Source: Flavobacteriaceae bacterium
GTDB lineage: Bacteria > Bacteroidota > Bacteroidia > Flavobacteriales > Flavobacteriaceae
DNA length: 48,921 bases
Assembly: GCA_947371275.1 (NCBI GenBank)
Contig: CANBOV010000008.1
Location: 1-48,921 of the forward strand
Direction of reading: 5' to 3'
Below the pieces are notes generated by a model. The model saw only the letters and a program-made list of their open reading frames with translations, searched no databases and was not told the DNA's origin. Both the position numbers and the translations under genes were made by a program. Position 1 is the stretch's first letter, and each line of letters starts with the position of its first letter. Shown one piece after another: positions 35,207 to 45,185 of this stretch.

Positions 35207-35385
35207 ATTTTATAACGATCATTGATGGTTATGGAGCTATTTATCTTTCTTTTCTCATTCAGTAATTGTTCAAATTTAGGATCTTGTGTAACCGTCATTT
35301 TTCCCTCTTGAGCAACCATTTTTTGAGATAAAATGCATAGTACTAAGGGTAGTAAAATAGGTTTAATTTTAGATAAATATTTCAT
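34996..35385 (-). CDS. Exported SPOR-domain protein
   Basis: A 129-residue protein. A signal peptide (MKYLSKIKPILLPLVLCILS, cleavage probably after VAQ) leads to a short linker and a C-terminal SPOR domain of about 75 residues: DRYKIQIFNGDSENSKKTL, then YKVWVGNFKTRIEAEKNLNA and YPNAFLIKP. SPOR domains bind peptidoglycan stripped of its side peptides, often at the division septum. It has a perfect promoter and a shared terminator, and its 3' half overlaps the read-through tail of the opposing gene. Confidence 0.9.
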   Translation of the reverse strand: MKYLSKIKPILLPLVLCILSQKMVAQEGKMTVTQDPKFEQLLNEKRKINSSITINDRYKIQIFNGDSENSKKTLTDFKKENKDMDATIVFSTPMYKVWVGNFKTRIEAEKNLNALKKKYPNAFLIKPNK

Positions 35386-35403
35386 AAGGGTTTGATTTTA
35401 ATG

Positions 35404-35432
35404 CAAATGTAAAACTTAATAAATTAATCAAA
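35404..35432 (-). promoter_or_regulatory. Promoter of the SPOR-domain gene
   Basis: On the minus strand: TTTG (35432-35429), a 17-base spacer and TACATTTG (35411-35404). The predicted leader is about 14 bases. Confidence 0.82.
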
Positions 35433-35486
35433 AGAGAATTCATTATTTAGAATTAATATAAATTGAATTTAAGATATATTTAAGGT

Positions 35487-35516
35487 TTTGAGAATAGTAC
35501 ATAAGTCGTATTTTTG
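35487..35516 (+). promoter_or_regulatory. Promoter of the act-cox respiratory operon
   Basis: TTTG at 35487-35490, an 18-base spacer and TATTTTTG at 35509-35516, both perfect. The leader to actA is about 84 bases. No terminator is seen before the end of the oxidase genes, so one transcript of about 11.5 kb is possible. Confidence 0.82.
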
Positions 35517-35604
35517 TCCAAGTTTTTAATAAAGAGCATAATTTTATTGGGTATTCAATACCTTGTGAGATTAGGCCAATATTAGTCGATAATCATTATA
35601 CTAT

Positions 35605-36963
35605 ATGAAAAAGGTGGGTAACCATAATTCGATTTCAAGGAAAATACTCTTCGGTTTAGCTGTATCGCTAACATTCTCCTTAACTTCATTATCTCAAAAC
35701 GCTACTCCAGCTGCTCCGGCGGCTACTCCTGCAACGGCTACTGCTGCTCCGGCGGCTGCACCTGCTGCAACAGGTGGAGGTGATGCTGTGGCAGGTAAAG
35801 GATTGTTCAACGCTAATTGTGCTGCATGTCATAACTTGGATAAGAAAATGACAGGGCCTGCATTAAGAGGTGTTACAGGACGTCATGCTAAAGATTGGTT
35901 CTACAAATGGATCGCCAATAGCTCGGCCCTGATAAAATCAGGGGACGCAGATGCTGTAAAACTTTTTGCAGAGAACAATCAGTCAGTGATGACTGCATTT
36001 CCACAATTGTCTAAACAAGATGTAGATAATATTTTGGCCTACACTAGTGAGCCAAAACCAGAGCCCGTAAAGGTTGCAGGTGGTACTTCGGGACCGCCAG
36101 GAACTCAAGGTAGTGAAGGCGGAATTTCTAATGAAGTAATTCTTGGTGCATTGTCTTTAGTGTTGCTTATGTTGGTAGTCATGTTGTTTTTTGTAAACAA
36201 TGTATTGACTAAAGTAGCAAAAGCAAACGGAATTGAAGTGGAACCAAAAGAAGCTAGATTATCAATCTGGCAAGCCTTTGTAAAAAATCAATTTTTAGTA
36301 TTTGTATCTGCAGTATTCTTATTGTTGGCTAGTGGTTTCTTTGTTTACGGATGGATGATGCAAATTGGAGTAGATCAAGACTATGAGCCGATTCAACCCA
36401 TCCATTATTCACACAGAATTCACGCAGGAAGTAATGGTATCAATTGTAAGTACTGTCACTCTGCAGCTAGAGTTAGTAAAAATGCGGGTATTCCTTCTTT
36501 AAATGTTTGTATGAACTGTCATAAAAACATTGCTGAAGTATCTGATACTACAGCTACTCCAGATCATTCAAAAGCATTCTATGATGCTCAAATCCAAAAA
36601 TTGTACGATGCTGTAGGATGGGATAAAGCAACCATGAAATATACAGGAAAAACAAGTCCTGTGAAATGGGTGCGTATTCATAATTTACCTGACTTTGCCT
36701 ACTTCAACCACTCACAGCACGTAACGGTGGCAGGTATTGAATGTCAAAAATGTCACGGTCCAGTTCAAACCTACGAAATCCAAAAGCAATTTGCTCCTTT
36801 AACGATGGGCTGGTGTATTAAATGTCACCGTGAAACAGACGTTAAAATGGAAGGAAATGCCTATTACACTAAAATTCACGAAGAACTTTCTAAAAAATAT
36901 GGTGTAGACAAATTGACTGCAGCACAAATGGGAGGTTTAGAATGTGGTAAGTGTCACTACTAA
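35605..36963 (+). CDS. actA: Alternative complex III multiheme cytochrome c subunit ActA
   Basis: A 452-residue cytochrome of the quinol:electron-acceptor oxidoreductase ACIII. After a signal sequence comes an Ala/Pro-rich linker and a small class I cytochrome c domain with CAACH near residue 72. Two membrane helices follow (about 178-200 and 228-250), then the periplasmic domain with five more heme sites: CKYCH (about 281), CMNCH (303), CQKCH (380), CIKCH (405) and CGKCH (447). Six heme motifs in all exceed the five of the classical pentaheme subunit, the sixth being the N-terminal domain. It is the first gene of the operon; actB starts 32 bases after its stop. Confidence 0.93.
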   Translation: MKKVGNHNSISRKILFGLAVSLTFSLTSLSQNATPAAPAATPATATAAPAAAPAATGGGDAVAGKGLFNANCAACHNLDKKMTGPALRGVTGRHAKDWFYKWIANSSALIKSGDADAVKLFAENNQSVMTAFPQLSKQDVDNILAYTSEPKPEPVKVAGGTSGPPGTQGSEGGISNEVILGALSLVLLMLVVMLFFVNNVLTKVAKANGIEVEPKEARLSIWQAFVKNQFLVFVSAVFLLLASGFFVYGWMMQIGVDQDYEPIQPIHYSHRIHAGSNGINCKYCHSAARVSKNAGIPSLNVCMNCHKNIAEVSDTTATPDHSKAFYDAQIQKLYDAVGWDKATMKYTGKTSPVKWVRIHNLPDFAYFNHSQHVTVAGIECQKCHGPVQTYEIQKQFAPLTMGWCIKCHRETDVKMEGNAYYTKIHEELSKKYGVDKLTAAQMGGLECGKCHY

Positions 36964-36995
36964 TAAAATTATTAAGAAGCTAATATTTATATACG

Positions 36996-39900
36996 ATGTC
37001 ATCGAACAAAAAATACTGGAAAAGTGTTGAGGAGCTAAACGAAAATAGTTCTATTGTTGAGACGCTTAGAAATAATGAATTTGTGGAAGCAATTCCTACT
37101 GAGGATTTCTTATCCGATAAAGAGTCATTATCTTCTTCATCAACAACTCGTCGTGATTTCTTGAAATACGTTGGATTCAGCACGGCGGCTGCTACTTTAG
37201 CTGCTTGTGAAGGTCCGGTACACAAATCAATCCCTTACGTTTTACAACCAGAACAAATCATTCCTGGAGTTGCAGATTATTATGCAACTTCAATGTTTGA
37301 CGGTTATGATTTTGCCAACTTATTGGTAAAAACACGGGAAGGTCGTCCAATTAAAATTGAAAACAACACTATAGCTGGTGCAAAGTTTGCTGCTAACGCC
37401 AGAGTTCATGCGTCTGTTTTATCAATGTATGATAGCTTACGTTTGAAAGGTACTAAAGTGGATCAGAAAAATGCTAACTGGCAAGAAGTTGATTTAAAAA
37501 TAAAAGCTAGCCTATTCGATGCTAAAGCAAAAGGTGGGCAAGTAGTTTTGTTAACAGGTACTTTAGCTAGTCCATCTACTGAAAAATTAATTGCTGAGTT
37601 TATTGCCAAAAACCCAACTGCTAAACATGTCATTTATGATGCTGTTTCTGAATCAGCGGCTTTAGACGCATTTGAAGCAGCTTACGGAGAAAGAGCTTTA
37701 GTAGATTATGATTTTTCTAAAGCAAACACTATTGTTTCCTTAGATGCTGATTTCTTAGGAGATTGGCAAGGTGGAGGTTTTGATGCAGGTTATGCGCAAG
37801 GAAGAATTCCTCAAGCAGGAAAAATGTCAAAACATTTTCAGTTTGAAGCGAACATGACTTTGTCTGGTGCTGCAGCTGATAAACGTGTAGCAATGAAAAT
37901 TGCCGATCAAAAACAAGCTTTAGTTAAAATATACAATGTGATTACTGGTGCATCTATTGCTACTGGTAAAATTACAAACGAGGAAGTTGTAACCAAAGCG
38001 GCACAACAATTAAAAGCTGCCGGTGCTAAAGGTCTTTTGGTATCAGGTATTCAAGATAAAAATGCACAATTATTAGTTTTAGCAATTAACGCTGCTTTAG
38101 CTAGTGAAGCATTTTCAACTATCGGAACACGTCAGATTAGAAAAGGTTCTAACGAAAAGGTAGCTCAGTTGATTAATGATATGAATGCTGGAAGTGTTCA
38201 TACCTTAATTATGAGCGGAGTGAATCCAGTATACACTTTAGCAGACAGTGCTAAGTTCGTAAGCGGATTGAAAAAAACTAAATTATCAGTGTCATTCTCT
38301 TTAAAAGAAGATGAAACGGCCTCTATTACTACTATAGCGATTCCAGCGCCTCATTATTTAGAGTCTTGGAATGATTTAATGTTGACTAAGGGAACTTATT
38401 CTTTAACACAACCTACCATTCGTCCATTATTTAGCTCAAAGCAATTCCAAGAAGGTTTATTATCATGGAATGGTAATGGAGCTTCTTATTATGATTATTT
38501 GAAAGCTAATGCTGCTGGTTTTACAGGAGCAACGGTATGGAATAAGGCCGTTCATGATGGTGTCGTTGTAGGCACTCCAGTAGGAGTAACAGGAGGTTCA
38601 GCTGATTATGCTGCTGCTGCAAATGCATTGGCGCAAGCAAAAGCTTCTAAAGATTTTGAATTAGTATTGTATACTAAGACAGGTTTAGGAGATGGACAAC
38701 AAGCAAATAATCCTTGGTTACAAGAGTTTCCTGATCCAATCACAAGAGTGTCTTGGGATAACTATGTTACCGTTTCTCAAGCGGATGCTAAAACATTAGG
38801 TTTAGAAAATAAAATAGTAGCAAATGGTGGTCTAAATGGAAGCAATGCTACCATAACAGTAAACGGAATTAAAATGGATGTGCCTGTTATTGTTCAACCA
38901 GGACAAGCAGTAGGTACTTTAGGTTTAGCTTTAGGTTACGGTAAAAAGGCCGCTTTAAAAGAAGAAATGCAGGTAGGTGTAAATGCCTATGCTTTATATA
39001 ACAACTTCAATAATGTACAATCCGCGTCTATCGTAAAAGCAGGTGGAGAACACGAGTTTGCTTGTGTTCAATCTCAGAAAACATTGATGGGTAGAGGGGA
39101 TATTATTAAAGAAACTACCTTAACGATCTTTAATACTAAAGAGGCTAAAGAATGGAATGAAGTTCCAATGGTATCTTTAGACCACAAAGAAGTAGAAGCT
39201 ACCAAAGTTGATTTATGGGAATCGTTTGATCGTTCCGTAGGACATCATTTCAATTTGTCAATAGACTTAAATGCTTGTACAGGTTGTGGTGCTTGTGTGA
39301 TCGCTTGTCATGCTGAAAACAACGTACCAGTGGTAGGTAAGTCTGAGGTAAGAAGAAGTCGTGATATGCACTGGTTGCGTATCGATAGATACTATTCTTC
39401 AGAAGATACTTTTGCGGGAGACAATGAGAAAAAAGAGAACTTTAACGGTCTATTTGGTAAAAAAGGTTCATTAGGAGGTTTTGGCGAAATGGAACATCCA
39501 GCAGACAATCCACAAGTAGCTTTCCAACCAGTAATGTGTCAACATTGTAACCATGCTCCTTGTGAAACGGTTTGTCCTGTGGCAGCAACTTCTCACGGTC
39601 GTCAAGGTCAAAACATGATGGCATACAATAGATGTGTTGGGACTCGTTATTGTGCAAACAACTGTCCTTATAAAGTACGTCGTTTCAACTGGTTCTTATA
39701 CAATAATAATGACGAATTTGATTTCCACATGAATGATGATTTAGGTCGTATGGTTGTTAATCCGGATGTGAACGTTCGTTCTCGTGGAGTTATGGAGAAA
39801 TGCTCAATGTGTATTCAAAAAACACAATTGACTATTCTAACGGCTAAACGTGAAGGAAGAGAAGTTAATGTTGACGAATTCCAAACAGCTTGTTCTGCAG

Positions 39901-40052
39901 CATGTACTACAGGCGCAATGGTCTTCGGAGATGTTAATAACAAAGAAAGCAAAGTAGCTAAGTTAGCTGAAGATAAAAGAATGTATCATTTGTTAGAGCA
40001 TGTTGGAACTAAACCAAATGTGTTCTACCATGTGAAAGTTAGAAATACCTAG
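36996..40052 (+). CDS. actB: ACIII iron-sulfur / molybdopterin-oxidoreductase-like subunit ActB
   Basis: A 1018-residue periplasmic subunit. A Tat-type signal (TTRRDFLKYVGFSTAAATLA, about residues 49-70) follows an unusually long leader region, and a Cys right after it (AACEG) might be lipid-modified. The middle resembles a molybdopterin oxidoreductase that in ACIII has lost its cofactor. The C-terminal ferredoxin-like domain carries four Cys clusters (CTGCGACVIAC, CQHCNHAPCETVC, CVGTRYCANNC and CSMC with a later CSAAC) for three [4Fe-4S] and one [3Fe-4S] cluster. It passes electrons from quinol to the hemes of ActA and ActE. Confidence 0.95.
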   Translation: MSSNKKYWKSVEELNENSSIVETLRNNEFVEAIPTEDFLSDKESLSSSSTTRRDFLKYVGFSTAAATLAACEGPVHKSIPYVLQPEQIIPGVADYYATSMFDGYDFANLLVKTREGRPIKIENNTIAGAKFAANARVHASVLSMYDSLRLKGTKVDQKNANWQEVDLKIKASLFDAKAKGGQVVLLTGTLASPSTEKLIAEFIAKNPTAKHVIYDAVSESAALDAFEAAYGERALVDYDFSKANTIVSLDADFLGDWQGGGFDAGYAQGRIPQAGKMSKHFQFEANMTLSGAAADKRVAMKIADQKQALVKIYNVITGASIATGKITNEEVVTKAAQQLKAAGAKGLLVSGIQDKNAQLLVLAINAALASEAFSTIGTRQIRKGSNEKVAQLINDMNAGSVHTLIMSGVNPVYTLADSAKFVSGLKKTKLSVSFSLKEDETASITTIAIPAPHYLESWNDLMLTKGTYSLTQPTIRPLFSSKQFQEGLLSWNGNGASYYDYLKANAAGFTGATVWNKAVHDGVVVGTPVGVTGGSADYAAAANALAQAKASKDFELVLYTKTGLGDGQQANNPWLQEFPDPITRVSWDNYVTVSQADAKTLGLENKIVANGGLNGSNATITVNGIKMDVPVIVQPGQAVGTLGLALGYGKKAALKEEMQVGVNAYALYNNFNNVQSASIVKAGGEHEFACVQSQKTLMGRGDIIKETTLTIFNTKEAKEWNEVPMVSLDHKEVEATKVDLWESFDRSVGHHFNLSIDLNACTGCGACVIACHAENNVPVVGKSEVRRSRDMHWLRIDRYYSSEDTFAGDNEKKENFNGLFGKKGSLGGFGEMEHPADNPQVAFQPVMCQHCNHAPCETVCPVAATSHGRQGQNMMAYNRCVGTRYCANNCPYKVRRFNWFLYNNNDEFDFHMNDDLGRMVVNPDVNVRSRGVMEKCSMCIQKTQLTILTAKREGREVNVDEFQTACSAACTTGAMVFGDVNNKESKVAKLAEDKRMYHLLEHVGTKPNVFYHVKVRNT

Positions 40053-40090
40053 TACAAAAATTAATTAATTAAGAAACAATATAAAGGATT

Positions 40091-41500
40091 ATGTCGTCTC
40101 ATTACGAAGCACCCATTAGAAAACCTTTAGTTATAGGTGATAAAACTTATCACGATGTAACTGTAGATGTAGCTGCTCCTGTAGAAGGAAGAGCAAATAA
40201 GCAATGGTGGACTGTATTTACTATCGCATTAATAGCATTCCTTTGGGGAATCGGTTGTATAGTATACACAATCTCTACCGGTATTGGTTCATGGGGATTA
40301 AACAAAACTGTAGGTTGGGCATGGGATATTACCAATTTCGTTTGGTGGGTAGGTATCGGTCACGCCGGAACACTTATTTCTGCCGTACTATTATTATTCC
40401 GTCAAAGATGGAGAATGGCCATTAACCGTTCTGCTGAAGCAATGACGATTTTCTCGGTAATCCAAGCTGGTTTATTCCCAATCATCCACATGGGTCGTCC
40501 TTGGTTAGCCTACTGGGTAGTGCCAATTCCAAATCAATTCGGATCACTATGGGTGAATTTTAACTCACCTTTACTTTGGGACGTTTTTGCAATCTCTACC
40601 TATCTTTCTGTATCATTAGTGTTCTGGTGGACAGGTTTATTACCCGATTTTGCAATGTTAAGAGACAGAGCTGTTACGCCGTTCGCTAAAAAAATCTATA
40701 CCATCTTAAGTTTTGGATGGAGCGGAAGAGTAAAAGACTGGCAACGTTTTGAAGAAGTGTCTTTAGTGTTAGCTGGTTTAGCAACTCCGCTAGTACTGTC
40801 CGTGCACACTATTGTATCCTTTGACTTTGCTACTTCTGTAGTGCCAGGATGGCATACTACTATTTTTCCTCCTTATTTCGTTGCTGGAGCGGTTTTCTCG
40901 GGATTTGCGATGGTAAACACTTTGTTAATCATTATGAGGAAAGTTTCTAATCTTGAAGCATACATTACCGTTCAACACATCGAATTAATGAACATTGTAA
41001 TCATGATTACAGGTTCTATCGTTGGTGTTGCTTATATCACTGAGTTATTTGTAGCTTGGTATTCAGGTGTGGAATATGAACAATATGCATTCTTAAACAG
41101 AGCAACAGGACCTTACTGGTGGGCTTACTGGTCAATGATGATTTGTAATGTTTTCTCTCCTCAGTTCATGTGGTTCAAAAAATTAAGAACAAGTATCATG
41201 TTCTCTTTTATCATATCAATTGTAGTAAATATAGGGATGTGGTTCGAGCGTTTCGTAATCATTGTAACTTCCTTACACAGAGATTACCTGCCATCTTCTT
41301 GGACTATGTTCCAACCAACATTTATAGATATCGGAATTTTCATCGGAACTATTGGTTTCTTCTTTGTTTTATTCCTTTTATATGCTAGAACATTCCCTGT
41401 GATTGCGCAAGCAGAGGTAAAAACAATCTTGAAATCTTCAGGAGAAAATTATAAAAGACAAAGAGAATTAGAAGGTCATAATCATTCAGATAAACATTAA
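40091..41500 (+). CDS. actC: ACIII NrfD-like quinol-binding membrane subunit ActC
   Basis: A 469-residue inner-membrane protein of the NrfD family with about ten helices. Recognisable parts are WWTVFTIALIAFLWGIGCIV, the conserved NFVWWVGIGHAGTLISAVLL, and MWFERFVIIVTSLHRDYLP near the end. ActC binds menaquinol on the periplasmic side in ACIII. The tail ends in a His-rich EGHNHSDKH. It lies between actB and actD; actD starts eight bases downstream. Confidence 0.95.
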   Translation: MSSHYEAPIRKPLVIGDKTYHDVTVDVAAPVEGRANKQWWTVFTIALIAFLWGIGCIVYTISTGIGSWGLNKTVGWAWDITNFVWWVGIGHAGTLISAVLLLFRQRWRMAINRSAEAMTIFSVIQAGLFPIIHMGRPWLAYWVVPIPNQFGSLWVNFNSPLLWDVFAISTYLSVSLVFWWTGLLPDFAMLRDRAVTPFAKKIYTILSFGWSGRVKDWQRFEEVSLVLAGLATPLVLSVHTIVSFDFATSVVPGWHTTIFPPYFVAGAVFSGFAMVNTLLIIMRKVSNLEAYITVQHIELMNIVIMITGSIVGVAYITELFVAWYSGVEYEQYAFLNRATGPYWWAYWSMMICNVFSPQFMWFKKLRTSIMFSFIISIVVNIGMWFERFVIIVTSLHRDYLPSSWTMFQPTFIDIGIFIGTIGFFFVLFLLYARTFPVIAQAEVKTILKSSGENYKRQRELEGHNHSDKH

Positions 41501-41508
41501 TAATTGCT

Positions 41509-42036
41509 ATGAGTAGTAATAAAGTTATACACGCTATATATAATGATGATGATGTATTGATGGATGCAGTTCACAAAGCTAGAGCCGCTCATCATCACAT
41601 TGAAGAAGTCTTTACTCCATTTCCTGTTCATGGTTTGGATAAAGCGATGGGAATTGCTCCAACGAGATTAGCCATTTGTGCGTTCATCTATGGATGTATT
41701 GGTTTAACAGTGGCTACGACGATGATGAATTATATTATGATTCAAGATTGGCCACAAGATATTGGAGGTAAACCAAGTTTTGCCTACTACCAAAATATGC
41801 CAGCCTTCGTTCCAGTTATGTTCGAGATGACCGTATTTTTTGCAGCACACTTAATGGTTATTACTTTTTATATGAGAAGTAAATTATGGCCTTTCAAACA
41901 AGCTGAAAATCCAGACGTAAGAACTACTGATGACCATTTTTTAATGGAAGTTTCAGTTAAAAATAATGAAGCTGAATTGGTTAAGTTTTTTGAAGAAACG
42001 GGAGCAATAGAAGTTAAAGTAATTGATAAGCATTAA
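41509..42036 (+). CDS. actD: ACIII membrane subunit ActD (DUF3341)
   Basis: A 175-residue protein with two central membrane helices (about 55-80 and 98-120) around a conserved loop (PSFAYYQNMPAFVPVMFEMT). The soluble N-terminus starts with a nucleotide-fold-like segment and HKARAAHHHIEEVFTPFPVHG, typical of DUF3341. It is a structural subunit of ACIII. Eight bases separate it from actE. Confidence 0.93.
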   Translation: MSSNKVIHAIYNDDDVLMDAVHKARAAHHHIEEVFTPFPVHGLDKAMGIAPTRLAICAFIYGCIGLTVATTMMNYIMIQDWPQDIGGKPSFAYYQNMPAFVPVMFEMTVFFAAHLMVITFYMRSKLWPFKQAENPDVRTTDDHFLMEVSVKNNEAELVKFFEETGAIEVKVIDKH

Positions 42037-42044
42037 TATTAGAT

Positions 42045-42605
42045 ATGAAAAGTTTACTTAAAACAGCAGTATTATTAGGTATCATTGTTTCCTTTTCATC
42101 ATGTCATGATAAATCGAAACCAAACTACCAGTACATGCCAAACATGTACGAATCGGTAGCTTATGAAACTTATTCAGAATCTAGTGCTTTCAATTCACCA
42201 ACAGGTTTGCACGGTAAAGAAGGACAACTTCCTCCAGTAGGGTCTATTAAAAGAGGTTTCATTCCGTATGAAATCCCTAATACGACAGCCGGTTATGACT
42301 TAGCTAAAGCTACTTTAAAATCTCCTCTAGATTCTACAGCAGTAGATATGGAAAAAGCGCAAGGATTATTTGAAATTTATTGTGCTATTTGCCATGGTAA
42401 TGCAGGTGATGGTCAAGGTAAATTAGTAAAACAACAAAAATTCCTTGGGGTTCCAAATTACAAAGACAGACAAATTACAGAAGGTAGTATATTCCATGTT
42501 CAAACCTATGGTTTAAATTCAATGGGTTCTTATGCGAATCAATTGAGCCAACAAGAACGTTGGATGGTTGCGGCCTATGTAATGGAGCTTAGAAGCAAAT
42601 TATAA
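42045..42605 (+). CDS. actE: ACIII monoheme cytochrome c lipoprotein ActE
   Basis: A 186-residue protein. The N-terminal lipoprotein signal (MKSLLKTAVLLGIIVSFSSC) has a lipobox ending at Cys 20. A class I cytochrome c domain has the heme motif CAICHGNAGDGQGK and a later candidate Met ligand in YGLNSMGSYANQLS. It is the probable exit point of electrons from ACIII to the oxidase. It sits between actD and actF, as in other ACIII operons. Confidence 0.94.
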   Translation: MKSLLKTAVLLGIIVSFSSCHDKSKPNYQYMPNMYESVAYETYSESSAFNSPTGLHGKEGQLPPVGSIKRGFIPYEIPNTTAGYDLAKATLKSPLDSTAVDMEKAQGLFEIYCAICHGNAGDGQGKLVKQQKFLGVPNYKDRQITEGSIFHVQTYGLNSMGSYANQLSQQERWMVAAYVMELRSKL

Positions 42606-42632
42606 TTGTAGAATAAACTGATTGTTATAGAT

Positions 42633-43958
42633 ATGTATACCTTTTCAAGTAAATTAAAAACTTTTTCTTTCGTCTTAATGCTCGTTGGAGTCTTAGGAAT
42701 TGGGTATGGTTTCTTTACCGCACCAAAAACAATTCAAGACGTAGAAACAATTCTTGCTTCTGAAAGCCATGAGCACGGAGCGGCACACAATGCACAGGCC
42801 GTTGAAAAACACGATGTGAAAGCGGAAGCCGAACACCAGGAACACGCAGAACATGTGTTCCACCAATTACAAAATAAACCATGGGCTGCTTTATACGTAG
42901 CATGTATTTTTATTATGTTGATCTCTATGGGTGCTTTAGCATTCTACGCGATTCAACAAGTTGCTCAAGCAGGATGGTCTCCAGTATTATTTAGAGTAAT
43001 GCAGGGTGTTACTTCTTATTTAGTGCCGGGCTCTATTATTTTCTTTTTACTATTAGTGCTTTCTGGTTTACACTTTAATCACCTATTTACATGGATGGAT
43101 GAAGGAGTTACAGTAGTAGGTAGTAAGAACTACGACCACATGATTGCTGGTAAGTCAGGCTACTTAAATTTTCCTTTCTGGCTAATCAGAGCGGCTATAT
43201 TTCTTGGAGGATGGAACCTTTACCGTTACTTATCGCGTAGAAATTGTTTAGCCCAAGATGAAGCTAATGATAATTCATTCTACAAAAAGAATTTTAAAAT
43301 GTCAGCCGCGTTTTTAGTGTTTTTTATTGTATCTGAATCTATTATGTCTTGGGACTGGATTATGTCATTAGACCCGCATTGGTTCAGTACATTATTTGGA
43401 TGGTATGTATTTGCAAGTTTCTTTGTGAGCGGAATTACTACTATTCAATTAGTAACTATCTATTTAAAATCGAAAGGTTATTTAGAAAATGTGAATTCAA
43501 GTCATATCCATGATTTATCTAAATTCATGTTTGGTATCAGTGTATTCTGGACCTATTTATGGTTCTCTCAATTCATGTTGATTTGGTATGCAAACATTCC
43601 TGAAGAGGTAACTTACTTCAAAATGAGAATTGAGCATTTCAATCTACCTTTCTTTGGTGCCTTTGTTTTAAATTTCATTATTCCAATATTACTTTTAATC
43701 AATACTGATTTCAAACGTATTTACTGGATTATTGTTATGGCGGGTATCATTATCTTGTTCGGACATTATGTTGATTTCTTCAATATGATTATGCCAGCAA
43801 CGGTAGGAGATCAATGGTTTATCGGAGTTCCAGAAGTAGGGGCATTAATGTTCTTTATCGGATTATTTATTTTTGTAGTATTCACAACATTAACAAAAGC
43901 TCCTTTGGTTCCAAAACGCAATCCTTTCATTGAAGAAAGTAAACATTTTCATTATTAA
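42633..43958 (+). CDS. actF: ACIII membrane subunit ActF
   Basis: A 441-residue NrfD-like membrane protein with about ten helices, lacking a quinol site in the family's known structures. Recognisable stretches are SESIMSWDWIMSLDPHWFST, LFGWYVFASFFVSGITTIQL and FWTYLWFSQFMLIWYANIPE. Between the first and second helices lies a His/Glu-rich loop (about residues 45-75). It ends the act genes; oxidase subunit II begins 19 bases later. Confidence 0.94.
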   Translation: MYTFSSKLKTFSFVLMLVGVLGIGYGFFTAPKTIQDVETILASESHEHGAAHNAQAVEKHDVKAEAEHQEHAEHVFHQLQNKPWAALYVACIFIMLISMGALAFYAIQQVAQAGWSPVLFRVMQGVTSYLVPGSIIFFLLLVLSGLHFNHLFTWMDEGVTVVGSKNYDHMIAGKSGYLNFPFWLIRAAIFLGGWNLYRYLSRRNCLAQDEANDNSFYKKNFKMSAAFLVFFIVSESIMSWDWIMSLDPHWFSTLFGWYVFASFFVSGITTIQLVTIYLKSKGYLENVNSSHIHDLSKFMFGISVFWTYLWFSQFMLIWYANIPEEVTYFKMRIEHFNLPFFGAFVLNFIIPILLLINTDFKRIYWIIVMAGIIILFGHYVDFFNMIMPATVGDQWFIGVPEVGALMFFIGLFIFVVFTTLTKAPLVPKRNPFIEESKHFHY

Positions 43959-43977
43959 TATTTAAAGTAAATCTCAA

Positions 43978-45159
43978 ATGACAACTCTTTTGGTACTTAT
44001 AGTTGTAGTTTTATTGGCAGTTGCCTTATGGCAGTTAACTAAAATATTCGACTTAACTCAAGTAGGTGGAAATGTTAATACCACTCAAGTGGCAAACGAT
44101 AACGATAACAAAGTTAATGGTTATTTAATGTTCGGGTTTTTGTGTTTCATTTACCTTACTACTATTTTCTGTCTTTGGAACTATAGTAAGTTTCCTTTGA
44201 TCGGTGATTCAGCTTCAGCTCATGGTCCGCAAGTAGATAACTTAATGGTTATCTCATTAGTATTGATATTTTTTGTACAAACCGTTACTCAAGCGTTATT
44301 ACACTACTTCGCATTCAAATACAGAGGAAGACAAGGTCAAAAAGCACTTTATTTTGCCGACAATAATAAATTAGAGTTCATCTGGAGTGTTATCCCCGCA
44401 ATTGTGTTAGCAGGTTTAATTTTATACGGACTATACGACTGGACAAATATTATGTTTGTTGATCAAAAAGATAAAGATGAAGCTATAGTTATTGAATTAT
44501 ATGCGCAACAATTTAAATGGGAAGCGAGATACTCTGGAGCAGATGATGTTTTAGGTAAAGCTAACGTCCGTTATATTGAAGGGGTAAATAACTTAGGGGT
44601 TGATTTATCAGATCCAAATGCACAAGATGATTTTACTTCAACAGAATTACATTTACCAAAAGGTAAAAGAGTAATTTTCAAAATGCGTTCGCAAGATGTG
44701 TTACACTCTGCTTACATGCCTCACTTCAGAGCACAAATGAACTGTGTGCCTGGTATGGTAACGCAATTTTCATTCATCCCTACAGTAACTACTGCTGAGA
44801 TGAGAGATAAACCAGCTATGATTGAAAAAGTAGCAGAAATCAATAGTATTAGAGCTAAGAAAAGTGAAGTATTAGTAGCAGCTGGTCAACCAGCACTTGA
44901 TCCTTACACATTTGATTTTTTATTATTGTGTAATAAAATTTGTGGGGCTTCTCACTACAACATGCAAATGAAAATCGTTGTAGATTCTCCTGAAGAATAT
45001 AAAGCTTGGTTGAAAGAAAATCAAGATAAAACGATTGTTTCAGCAGTAAAAAATGCAGCCGCAGAAGCTAAAAAAGCAGAAGCACCAGCAACATCTAAAG
45101 ACTCAACTTCTCCAAAAAGTAAAGACACAACGGTCGTTGCTTCAGCAGAAATGAAATAA
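43978..45159 (+). CDS. coxB: Cytochrome c oxidase subunit II
   Basis: A 393-residue subunit carrying the CuA centre, which takes electrons from cytochrome c. Membrane helices come first (about 1-20, 45-65, 82-105 and 130-150), more than the two of the usual protein. The periplasmic cupredoxin domain has the first His in DVLHSAYMPHFRAQMNCVPG and the CuA loop CNKICGASHYNMQM with two Cys, His and Met. A low-complexity Ala/Lys/Ser tail ends the protein. There is no fused cytochrome c, so this is an aa3 and not a caa3 type. Confidence 0.95.
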   Translation: MTTLLVLIVVVLLAVALWQLTKIFDLTQVGGNVNTTQVANDNDNKVNGYLMFGFLCFIYLTTIFCLWNYSKFPLIGDSASAHGPQVDNLMVISLVLIFFVQTVTQALLHYFAFKYRGRQGQKALYFADNNKLEFIWSVIPAIVLAGLILYGLYDWTNIMFVDQKDKDEAIVIELYAQQFKWEARYSGADDVLGKANVRYIEGVNNLGVDLSDPNAQDDFTSTELHLPKGKRVIFKMRSQDVLHSAYMPHFRAQMNCVPGMVTQFSFIPTVTTAEMRDKPAMIEKVAEINSIRAKKSEVLVAAGQPALDPYTFDFLLLCNKICGASHYNMQMKIVVDSPEEYKAWLKENQDKTIVSAVKNAAAEAKKAEAPATSKDSTSPKSKDTTVVASAEMK

Positions 45160-45185
45160 ATAATAAAATTTAAAAGTTAACCTAT

